From positions 1 to 42,047 of IMG/VR virus record IMGVR_UViG_3300040806_000461: a stretch of 42,047 nucleotides of DNA. One strand, written 5' to 3'. The notes under the pieces were generated by a model. It was not told where the DNA came from. It made no database searches and saw only the letters and a program-made list of their open reading frames with translations. The DNA comes from a virus. Below, one piece after another: positions 27,832-37,200 of this stretch; the first letter of the stretch is position 1; every line of letters starts with the position of its first letter. Position numbers and translations under genes: made by a program.

Positions 27832-29796
27832 ATGGCAAATACAACAAAAAGACTTAGGGTAACCGAATTAGATTTTGCTGATATTAAAGCAAATCTTAAA
27901 ACATATCTATCATCTCAGGAATCTTTCAAAGATTATAATTTTGAAGGTTCAGCAATGAATACTTTACTAGATGTATTATCATATAATACTCACTATAACG
28001 CAGTGTACGCCAACATGGTTTCGAATGAGATGTTCTTAGATAGCGCAGTTAAGCGAGACAGTGTGGTTTCTCTTGCTAAACATCTTGGTTATACACCATC
28101 ATCATCACAAGCGGCAACTGCTAGAATTAACGTCACAATTAATAATCCTGTTGGTTCGCCTCCACAATTAACAATGTCAAAAGGTACAGTTTTTAGAAGT
28201 CGTGTATCGGACATCAACTATCAGTTTGTAACAACCGCAGATGTAACTATTGTACCTACCGAAGGTGTTTATACTTTTACAAATATTGATATTAAAGAGG
28301 GAACTCTACTTCAACTATTATATACTAAGAATTCATCTAGCAAAACACAGAGATTTTTGATTCCTGAAGAGAGTTTTGATTCCACCACACTTTCCGTTCG
28401 TGTACAAAATAGTTTAAATGATTTAACTGTAACAACATTTACTAAAGCGGAAAATATTTTAGATATACAAAATACTTCAAATGTATATTTTTTAAATGCT
28501 GTTGAAAACGGAACATACGAAATATCATTCGGTGATGGAGTTTTGGGTACTGCATTAGAAGATGGTAATATTATCATTCTAGAATATATTGTGACTAATG
28601 AAGCAGAAGCAAATGGCGCATCAAACTTTACTCTGTCATCTTCAGTTGGTGGTTCTACAAATGCTACAATTACTACTGTTATCTCTGCAGAGAATGGTGG
28701 ACCTAGAGAGACAATTGATAGTATTAAATTCAATGCTCCTAAGTTTTACTCAGCACAAAATCGTGCGGTTACTGCAGAAGATTATAAAGTCATTCTACCT
28801 AAATTATATAACAACGTAGATACTATGCAAGTATGGGGTGGAGAAGATAATGATCCTCCTGTTTATGGAAAAGTATTCATGTCAATTAAACCTAGAACAG
28901 GTAGAACTTTAACCACATCAACCAAAGATGCGATTAAGAACACTATTTTATCATCGAAGACTATGGTTTCAATTACACCTGAAATTATTGATCCTGTTTA
29001 TATTAATATTATTCCTACTATTAATGTTTACTGGAATCCTAATAGTACAACATCATCTTATACTGATATTTCATCTGCAGTTCGAACTTCTGTAATGGAT
29101 TATCAAAACAACGAACTTAAAAAGTTTGATAGTGTGTTTAGATTTTCAAAATTTAGTAATATTGTTGATAGGTCCGATCCTGGTATTGTTTCAAATATTA
29201 CAACCGTAAGGTGTCAGAGAAGTTTTGATGCTATTATAGGTCAAGAAAGTAAATACACAATTAATTTCTACAATCCTTTGTTTACTCAAGGACCTGGTTC
29301 ACCTACTAACTTATCGTCAACTGGATTTAATATATCTGGTAGAACACAAACAATTTATCTAGATGATGATGGTAATGGAAATATTCGTTCATACTATCTT
29401 GAAGAAGGTTCATCTACAAGAGTTTATGTAAACAGTCAACAAGGAACAATAGAATATTCAACTGGTAAATTAATTATTGACCAATTAAATATTTCTGATA
29501 CAACTTTGGATGCAAATACAGTTGAGATATACATAACTCTAAACTCAAGTGATATTGTGAGTGTTAGAAATGTTCTTTTGTCTATTAGTGAAGATGATAT
29601 TACAGTTAACACAATTGTAGATAAAGTCTCAACTGGCGAATCCTCTGCTGGTGTTGAATATATCACAACACCGAATAGTGAATTAAGTAAAACTGGTGGA
29701 ACTGGAGTTGTTGGTTCTGCTGGTTCTGGTTCGGCATCCTCTGTTGTAAGTAGTAGTAGTAGTGGAAGTAGCGGAAGTAGTGGAAGTAGTTACTAA
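27832..29796 (+). CDS. 6: gp6 baseplate wedge protein
   Basis: 654 residues (T4: 660). The N-terminus is diagnostic: LRVTELDFADIKANLKTYLS, FEGSAMNTLLDVLSYNTHYN, AVYANMVSNEMFLDSAVKRD and VVSLAKHLGYTPSSSQAATA. The central baseplate_J-like part (ENGTYEISFGDGVLGTALED, AENGGPRETIDSIKFNAPKF) follows. gp6 forms the inner ring that triggers contraction. The end is unusual: a Ser/Gly low-complexity tail of about 25 residues encoded by AGT-rich repeats. The stop and the next start share TAATG. Confidence 0.92.
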   Translation: MANTTKRLRVTELDFADIKANLKTYLSSQESFKDYNFEGSAMNTLLDVLSYNTHYNAVYANMVSNEMFLDSAVKRDSVVSLAKHLGYTPSSSQAATARINVTINNPVGSPPQLTMSKGTVFRSRVSDINYQFVTTADVTIVPTEGVYTFTNIDIKEGTLLQLLYTKNSSSKTQRFLIPEESFDSTTLSVRVQNSLNDLTVTTFTKAENILDIQNTSNVYFLNAVENGTYEISFGDGVLGTALEDGNIIILEYIVTNEAEANGASNFTLSSSVGGSTNATITTVISAENGGPRETIDSIKFNAPKFYSAQNRAVTAEDYKVILPKLYNNVDTMQVWGGEDNDPPVYGKVFMSIKPRTGRTLTTSTKDAIKNTILSSKTMVSITPEIIDPVYINIIPTINVYWNPNSTTSSYTDISSAVRTSVMDYQNNELKKFDSVFRFSKFSNIVDRSDPGIVSNITTVRCQRSFDAIIGQESKYTINFYNPLFTQGPGSPTNLSSTGFNISGRTQTIYLDDDGNGNIRSYYLEEGSSTRVYVNSQQGTIEYSTGKLIIDQLNISDTTLDANTVEIYITLNSSDIVSVRNVLLSISEDDITVNTIVDKVSTGESSAGVEYITTPNSELSKTGGTGVVGSAGSGSASSVVSSSSSGSSGSSGSSY

Positions 29797-32786
29797 TGTT
29801 AAATATTAATTCAGATGAAGTAAAGGGTACCGTCTCGGCAGTATTGTCTGAGCAACTACCTGAATTTGTACAATCTGACCACACTACGTTTGTTGCTTTT
29901 ATAGAAGCATACTATGAGTGGTTAGAACTGGAAGGTAATGCAATTGAGCGTACTAGAAACGCACATTTGTATAGTGACATTGATAAAACTGTGGATTCTT
30001 TTGTTTCTTACTTTAAGAAAAATTATCTTGTAGATATTCCAGATAATATTATTAATGATAAGAGATTATTTCTTAAAAGAGTAAAAGACTTTTATCAAAG
30101 TAAAGGCACGGATAAGTCGCTTATACTATTATTCAGAATGTTATTCAATGAAGAAGTTGAAGTCTATTATCCAAAAAAGGATATGTTACGAGTTTCCGCT
30201 GGTAACTTTACATCAGATACAATTCTAAACATTAAAAATGTTGTTGGTGATAGCGGATTACTTATTGGTCAAACTATTGTACAAGCAAACAAACCACTAC
30301 AACCTAATGTTAACTTAGCAACAGGTCTTGTTGAGAACTTTATTGCTTTCGCTGTAGGTGATGATGAAATTTATCAACTAGTATTAACTGAAAATTCTGT
30401 GAGTGGACAGTTTGTTGCCGGTGAGATTGTTACAGTAACGGATTCCGTATCTGGTCAAGTTGTCACTGCTATTGTTGATGAGATTATTACTGACATTACT
30501 ATTACGAATGATGGTACATATTATGTACCTAGTGACCCACTAGTCACAAAAAACTTAACTCCATTTATAGTTAAAGAGGTAGATGGAGATAATATTTTAA
30601 CCGAGACTGGTGATAATATTATAAGTGAAGATATTGGTAACGGTGCTCAATTTGATATTACCACTATAGGTAAAGGTGGCGTTGATGGATTTATTATTGA
30701 AAACGGCGGTAAAGATTATCAACTACAAGATGCTATTGTATATTCTAATACAGGTTTAGGAACTTCTTCTGTTGCCTATGTCAATAGAATTGAAAGACAA
30801 TTGGTATTGGAATCTGGTGAAAGTGATGCTATTCTACTTGAAACCGGAGATAAAATTCTCGTTGGGGACTTTAGAAGAATTGTCACTGAGGGTGGTGTTG
30901 ATAAAGTATTGTTAGAAGATGGTAATCACATTGTACCTGAAGATGCGGATCATGATGGTGTTATACAAGATATTAGAATTGTTAATACTGGTTCCAACTA
31001 TCAAGCACTACCAACTGTTGAAGTTGATGATACAAATGGTACTGGTGCTGAGATTTATGCAACGTCAACGGGAATTGGTAGAATTTCAGGTGTGCAGAGA
31101 ACAAACTTAGGTAGTGGATATTTTTCTGCGCCTTTAGTGACACCTAGACAACTTGCATTATTAAAGAATATTGTTGGAACATTCCAACCAGGAGAAACAA
31201 TAAACGAAAGACACGGTAGAATTCTCGCCGAAGATGGTGATGAGATTTTATTGGAAGATGGAAGTTGTTTATTAGATGAAAATGATGTTTTGTCTTCTGG
31301 TACTATTGTATCTTTTGATAATACTCGTAATTTATATAATATTAGAACAACCACATCTACTGATAATTTTGCATCGAATAGAGGACGCATACGAGTTGTT
31401 GGTGCGGTGTCAGGAGCAGAAGCAATAATACATGATTGTGATCCAGCAATTATTCATCCAATAACAGGAACCGTTTCGCGAAGTGAAGGTGTTCTATTTG
31501 GAGCAGATGGGCGTATCTCTGAAAGTTCTAAAAAAATTCAAGATAGTTTATATTATCAAGACTTTTCTTATGTTGTCAAAGTTGGTAACTCAATTAACGT
31601 ATGGAGAGATGCGGTTAAGAGAATTCTTCATCCAGTTGGTCTTGCTTTATTTGGTGAAGTTTCAATTTCAACTTCAGTCCGAGCAAGAGTATTTGGAGGA
31701 AGTGACTTTAGATTAAACTCAGCAACACCTAGATTTAAACAAATTAAGTTGTTGAATGAAATTATATTACAAACATTAACAACGCCGCATCTTCAAAAAC
31801 TTGAACTGGAAATATTCTTTGAGGTGGCGCAAGCAACATTGTTCCCTACAAGATTAATGAAAGAAGATGGAACTTATCTTTTGGCGGAAGATAGTTTTGA
31901 AACATTGTCCAATAAAGGTAAAAATTATCTACGAGGTGAAGAGTATATTCACGGAACAGAACCTGGATTCGGATTAAGTCCAACTTTAATATTCCCAAGA
32001 TTTAGAACACCAATGGCGAATATAGATGCTACAATAAATCTACTGAAACAGGTCGTACTGTATATCAGAGGGGGTGGAGTACTTGAAGCGATTGTTGAGA
32101 TACCTACTGCACCGAACATTCCTACTTTGGGTGGTAATCAGCATAACAAGACTTCCGAAACTCCGGATATTACTGTGCTTATACATACATTTGAAGCACT
32201 CGTAAATGATTTAACGATGAATACGAGTGTTAAACATCAGATTGAAATATACAAGCAACTTTCGCGTATCGCAAGTGTGGCACAACAAGTAGTAACTTTA
32301 TATCTACCAACTATTACAAGTGTAGATGATTTAAAAGTTGTTACTTCATCCAAGTTGCATTTAATTGCATCACTTGGACTAGAAGATACTATGTTACACG
32401 AAAGTTTTGGAAGCGCAAAACTAGGAACAACAGGATACTCAATTGATAGGTTCAAGTTCCTTATGCCACCATATGCAGATGATAGAAGAGTAACAAAAGA
32501 AGATGGAGAAGATATTTTATTAGAAACTGGAGACAAGATTATTCCAGAATTAATAGGATTTAGAAGCGTTGACCGTGGAGGTAGAATTTATAGAGATACC
32601 TATAATAGTTCTATCATGACCAGTAATTATACTGGCACGAACACAGCAAATAATAACTACTGGGATACTTATGCGAATACTCAAATTCAGAACATAGGTA
32701 ACTTAGTTATAGATGACTTGGTAAATTATCCAGGGCGTAAGACGGATTTCACGTTTGATAGTGAAATCTTCTTGAGAGACAGTTAA
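29796..32786 (+). CDS. 7: gp7-like baseplate wedge protein
   Basis: 996 residues (T4 gp7: 1032). The N-terminal 130 residues are conserved in the marine T4-like group: LPEFVQSDHTTFVAFIEAYY, EWLELEGNAIERTRN, KRVKDFYQSKGTDKSLILLF and RMLFNEEVEVYYP. The body carries repeated beta modules (NTGSNYQALPTVEVDDTNG; NLGSGYFSAPLVT) and a recurring acidic motif of the type EDGDxILLExGDxI (six places). Assignment to gp7 relies on the N-terminal pattern, length and the gp6-gp7-gp8 order rather than on clear similarity to T4. TAATG coupling to gp6. Confidence 0.72.
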   Translation: MLNINSDEVKGTVSAVLSEQLPEFVQSDHTTFVAFIEAYYEWLELEGNAIERTRNAHLYSDIDKTVDSFVSYFKKNYLVDIPDNIINDKRLFLKRVKDFYQSKGTDKSLILLFRMLFNEEVEVYYPKKDMLRVSAGNFTSDTILNIKNVVGDSGLLIGQTIVQANKPLQPNVNLATGLVENFIAFAVGDDEIYQLVLTENSVSGQFVAGEIVTVTDSVSGQVVTAIVDEIITDITITNDGTYYVPSDPLVTKNLTPFIVKEVDGDNILTETGDNIISEDIGNGAQFDITTIGKGGVDGFIIENGGKDYQLQDAIVYSNTGLGTSSVAYVNRIERQLVLESGESDAILLETGDKILVGDFRRIVTEGGVDKVLLEDGNHIVPEDADHDGVIQDIRIVNTGSNYQALPTVEVDDTNGTGAEIYATSTGIGRISGVQRTNLGSGYFSAPLVTPRQLALLKNIVGTFQPGETINERHGRILAEDGDEILLEDGSCLLDENDVLSSGTIVSFDNTRNLYNIRTTTSTDNFASNRGRIRVVGAVSGAEAIIHDCDPAIIHPITGTVSRSEGVLFGADGRISESSKKIQDSLYYQDFSYVVKVGNSINVWRDAVKRILHPVGLALFGEVSISTSVRARVFGGSDFRLNSATPRFKQIKLLNEIILQTLTTPHLQKLELEIFFEVAQATLFPTRLMKEDGTYLLAEDSFETLSNKGKNYLRGEEYIHGTEPGFGLSPTLIFPRFRTPMANIDATINLLKQVVLYIRGGGVLEAIVEIPTAPNIPTLGGNQHNKTSETPDITVLIHTFEALVNDLTMNTSVKHQIEIYKQLSRIASVAQQVVTLYLPTITSVDDLKVVTSSKLHLIASLGLEDTMLHESFGSAKLGTTGYSIDRFKFLMPPYADDRRVTKEDGEDILLETGDKIIPELIGFRSVDRGGRIYRDTYNSSIMTSNYTGTNTANNNYWDTYANTQIQNIGNLVIDDLVNYPGRKTDFTFDSEIFLRDS

Positions 32787-32793
32787 AAACTGT

Positions 32794-32801
32794 TATAAAT
32801 A
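32794..32801 (+). promoter_or_regulatory. Late promoter box for gp8
   Basis: TATAAATA with a predicted start near 32807, 25 bases before the gp8 ATG, which has AGAGAGG. A small hairpin, ACAGTT/AACTGT (32779-32793), spans the gp7 stop codon directly upstream. Confidence 0.68.
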
Positions 32802-32831
32802 TAGTAATAGATTAACTTAGAGAGGAATAAA

Positions 32832-34190
32832 ATGGCCGCTATCATTACGAACAAGTTTCGGATTCACAATGCTGAACAATACATGGAAGCATTTAGTGAG
32901 ACTGCCGCAACTAACACTTATTTGTTCATCGGAAGACCACAGGCGTGGACCGATGATACCGCACCGCCTACTCCTGCTGACAACGATGATACAGCATTTA
33001 ATGCATATGACGATATGGTTGCAATGAAACGTGTAACCTCATCTGACATCACTCACGCAGTAGTTCGCAGAAACTGGGCATCAGGTACAGTTTATGATGA
33101 GTACGAACATAATATCTCATCATCAAATCAATCAAACAGTGGAGCATCTTCATTATTTAGTGCTTCATTCTATGTATTGACTGATGACTATAATGTTTAC
33201 AAATGTATTTCTAATAATGGAAATACTGCATCAACAACCAAACCAACAGGAACTTCAACTGGTTACATCACAACTGCAGATAGTTATGTGTGGAAATACA
33301 TGTACACAATCTCTGCTTCTGATGCACTGAAGTTTTTATCAACTGACTTTATGCCAGTTAAATATGTCACTTCCGATCCGGGTGCTGGACAACCATACAA
33401 AGAACAATGGGATACACAGCAAGCGGCAGTAGATGGTGAAATTCGTCATATCATCATTACAAACGCTGGTTCTGGTTATAGTTCTGCTCCAACCGTCACT
33501 ATCACAGGTGATGGAACAGGCGCAACTGCAACTGCAACTGTTTCCGCTGGTGCTATCACTGCAGTAACAATTACCGCAGAAGGAACAGGATATACTCAAG
33601 CATCTATCTCTATTACCGGTGGTTCTGGTTCTGGTGGTGCGATGACTGCAGTAATTTCACCAAAAGGTGGACACTCATCTAATCCAGTACATGAACTTGG
33701 TGGATTTTATGTAATGAACAACGTAAGACTTGAGTACAATGACGGTTCTGGAGACTTCCCAGTTTCTAACGACTATCGTAGAATTGGTCTTGTTCGTGAT
33801 CCTTATAACTTTGGTACTAGTGTAGTTTCAACTGCAGTAACTATGTCTGCAACAAAATCAATTACTCTTGCCGTCGCTGGTTTAAGTGGAACATTTGTAA
33901 CTGATGAAACAATCACAGGTGGTACCTCTGGTGCATCTGCAAAGGTAATTGATTACGATTCCGCAACTAGAATTTTACGCTATTACCAAGACATTAACAC
34001 TGGATTTATCGCAATTCAAGCGGCAGAAACAGTGACGGGTGGTTCTTCTTCTGCAACTGGTACAGTAGATACTCTGAACAATCCTGAAGTAGAACCGGAC
34101 AGCGGTGATATCATGTATGTCGAACACAGACGCCCAATTAATCGTGCATCTGACCAGATTGAAGATATCAAACTCGTTGTTGAATTCTAA
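32832..34190 (+). CDS. 8: gp8 baseplate wedge protein with inserted repeat domain
   Basis: 452 residues (T4 gp8: 334). The N-terminus IITNKFRIHNAEQYMEAFSE, TNTYLFIGRPQAW, MVAMKRVTSSDITHAVVRRN and YVWKYMYTISASDALKFLST are typical. From about residue 200 to 278 an insert occurs: AGSGYSSAPTVTITGDGTGA, then AGAITAVTITAEGTGYTQAS. These are Gly-Tyr-Pro-Val beta repeats also seen in gp7. It may decorate the baseplate surface. gp8 is a dimer that links gp7, gp10 and gp6 in T4. A good ribosome-binding site lies upstream. Confidence 0.85.
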   Translation: MAAIITNKFRIHNAEQYMEAFSETAATNTYLFIGRPQAWTDDTAPPTPADNDDTAFNAYDDMVAMKRVTSSDITHAVVRRNWASGTVYDEYEHNISSSNQSNSGASSLFSASFYVLTDDYNVYKCISNNGNTASTTKPTGTSTGYITTADSYVWKYMYTISASDALKFLSTDFMPVKYVTSDPGAGQPYKEQWDTQQAAVDGEIRHIIITNAGSGYSSAPTVTITGDGTGATATATVSAGAITAVTITAEGTGYTQASISITGGSGSGGAMTAVISPKGGHSSNPVHELGGFYVMNNVRLEYNDGSGDFPVSNDYRRIGLVRDPYNFGTSVVSTAVTMSATKSITLAVAGLSGTFVTDETITGGTSGASAKVIDYDSATRILRYYQDINTGFIAIQAAETVTGGSSSATGTVDTLNNPEVEPDSGDIMYVEHRRPINRASDQIEDIKLVVEF

Positions 34191-34223
34191 TCTAAATACT
34201 TGTACAAAAAGATTAGATTAGAA
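34185..34223 (+). repeat. Intercistronic stem-loop between gp8 and the DUF4815 gene
   Basis: TTCTAATCTAA (34185-34195) and TTAGATTAGAA (34213-34223) form a perfect 11-bp stem with a 17-base loop. It includes the gp8 stop codon. No T-tract follows, so it is not a classical terminator; mRNA processing or 3'-end protection is possible. A degenerate late box TCTAAATA (34191-34198) lies in it. Confidence 0.6.
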
Positions 34224-34245
34224 TAAAACCGCACTGGAGAAATAA

Positions 34246-37200
34246 ATGGCAGTTATCGACTTTAATGTAGACCCTTATTATGATGACTTTGAAGGCGCCG
34301 CGGGTGCCAAATCAAAGAAGTATCATCGTGTACTCTTTCGTCCTGGATTTCCTGTTCAGGCGAGAGAGTTAACACAGTTACAATCAATTCTTCAAAATCA
34401 AATTGAAAGATTTGGTAGTCATGTATTTGAAGAAGGATCGATGGTGATTCCTGGTGATGTTGCATTTGATATGGAATATGATTTCATTAAGGTTCAATCT
34501 ACATTTAATGCACAGAATGTTGAAAGTTATAGAACAGACTTTGTTAATAAAATTATTACCGGTAGTGAAACTGGCGTTAAAGCGAGAGTTATTGGAACTG
34601 TAGCGGCAACCTCTAGCACTCCAATGACGCTATACATTAAGTATGAAGATAGTGGTACTAATAATACAACGAATACCTTTTCTATTGGTGAAACTGTAAC
34701 ATCTCTCAATGCGGATAATACTCAATTAAAAAATCAATTTCTTACCGCAGACCAAACTACTGAGATTTCTGCATCTATAAGACCTACTGGAACTGTTAGA
34801 AGTGTAATTAATGTTGCACAGACAGATGCCGGTGGGTTATTAGAAGCAGGACTAAACGACACAGTAGGTACTGGTTCTGCGGTAAGAGTAAATGCTGGTG
34901 TCTATTTTGTAAATGGGTTCTTTGTTGCTAACGAAAACCAAACCATATTGTTGGAACCATATCATAATGCTCCATCATATCGTGTTGGTTGGAAAGTTGT
35001 ACAAAGCACACTAACACCAGAAGAAGATGAAACACTAAAAGATAATGCACAAGGAGCATCAAACTTTGCCGCTCCTGGTGCCCACAGATATAAAATTACT
35101 CTCACTCTTGAAAAAAGAGCATTAGATGCAACTACTGATACAAACTTTATCGAATTGGGTCGTGTTAAAAACGGTACTATTCAAAGATTTGTCAAGAAAG
35201 CAGACTATAATGTTCTTGCTGAAGAGTTTGCAAGAAGAACATATGACGAAAGTGGTGACTATGAAGTTAAACCATTCAAAGTCGATGTTCGCGAAAGTTT
35301 AATCTCTGGTAATAACAGAGGTATCTTTACTACCTTAGAGGGTGGACTTGCTGAAAATCTTGCTTTAGGCATCGAACCTGGTAAAGCATATATTCAAGGT
35401 TATGAAGTTGAGTTACAAGCAACTCGTTTTTTGAATGTTGAGAAACCAAGAACATTTAATCGTGTAGTAGATACACCAATTCAGACACCAATTGGCAACT
35501 ATGTAATTGTACAAAACGTAACTGGTATGCCTGAGATTGATGATTATGAAGAAATTTATATTTACGATGACTTTGTTAGTGGTACACCAACAGCAATTGG
35601 TAGTTGTAATGTAAGAAGTTTCATGCTTCATAGTGGTGACTATGATGATGCACATACAGGTGATACTGAATTTAAGTTTGGTATTTTTGATATTGTTATG
35701 AACCAAGGTAAAGATTTTACTAGAGATGCTAGAGCATTTGGAGATAATTCAACTGCCGCAAGCGCAACATTCAAATGTGATATCTCACCTAAACTAGTAA
35801 CACTCACAGGTAGTGCTACAGTAGGCACAGGCGCAGTAACCGTAACTGGACAAGGAACACTGTTTAATTCACAGGTGAGTGTAGGAGACCGTCTATACAT
35901 CAACGACATCGATGTTGGTGAAGTTGCTACAATTACTAACAACTTATCTCTAAACCTTACTGCTAACGGTCTAGCGGCGATTACTTCTGGTTCTGTGAAG
36001 CGTTTTAGCGCAGAGATTATCAGACCAGATAGAAAAATTCTTGTATTCGATACAAACTACTTCCGTATGAGAAAAGTTCGTGGTGATAGTTCTGCCACAC
36101 CAGATAATGTTGCATCTACTAACTACACTGTTCGTAGAAAATTTGCAACAGGAACAGTAGCAAACGCAAACAATGGTTCTGTGTCATTTACTGCCGCTGG
36201 AACCGAAGAGACATTCGCTTCTACTGGCAATATTTCTAACTTTACACTTATTATTAATACACCTGCAGGCGGTTCGGCAAGAAGTGCTGGTGATGTTCTA
36301 AAGATTACAACGTCAAACTTAACCCTTACTGGTTCTGACCGCACACTAAACATTAGTGACCTTCACACTCTAACTGATACTCCTGTAACTGATGGTGATA
36401 CAGTAGATTTGATTGCTTCGGTTGATGTTCGTGGTAATGATGCTGTTGAAAAAAGTAAAACATTAAATCTTAATGAAACAAAACAAGTTACTACGCAAGC
36501 AGAAGCACAAAACACAGTTATTAAACTCGGTAAAGCAGATGGATATCGATTGGTATCTATTAAAATGTCTGCTGACTTTAGTACTAATGCAACAGCATCC
36601 GATTTAGATATTACTAGTAGATATGATTTCGACACGGGACAAAAAGATGCATATTACGACTTAGCAAGCATTAAGTTAAAATCTGGCAATCCTGCCCCAT
36701 CTGGAAGATTGCTCATTACTTTTGATTACTTCACTCATGGTGCTGGAGACTATTTCTCAGTAGATAGTTATGATGGCGTTATTGATTATGAAGATATTCC
36801 TACATATATCTCATCTGGAACTGATGGTGCATCATATGACTTGCGAGATAGTTTAGACTTTAGACCTAGAATTGATGATGCTGGAGTATCATTCACAGGT
36901 TCTGGTTCAGCAAAAGGTGAACTACCTGTAATCGGAACCAATGTAGAAGCAGATTTCTCATATTACTTACCTAGAATTGATAAAGTTGTTGCTAACTTTG
37001 ACGGAGAATTCTTTGTTGTCAAGGGTGTTCCTGCAGATGATCCTAAACCACCTGCCGACTTAGATAAGGCAATGACGTTATTTGTTGTAAGTTATCAACC
37101 ATATGTACTTAATACAACAGAAGCAATTGCGAAAAAAATCAATAACAAACGATATACAATGCGCGACATTGGTAAATTGGAAACTAGAATTAATAATCTA

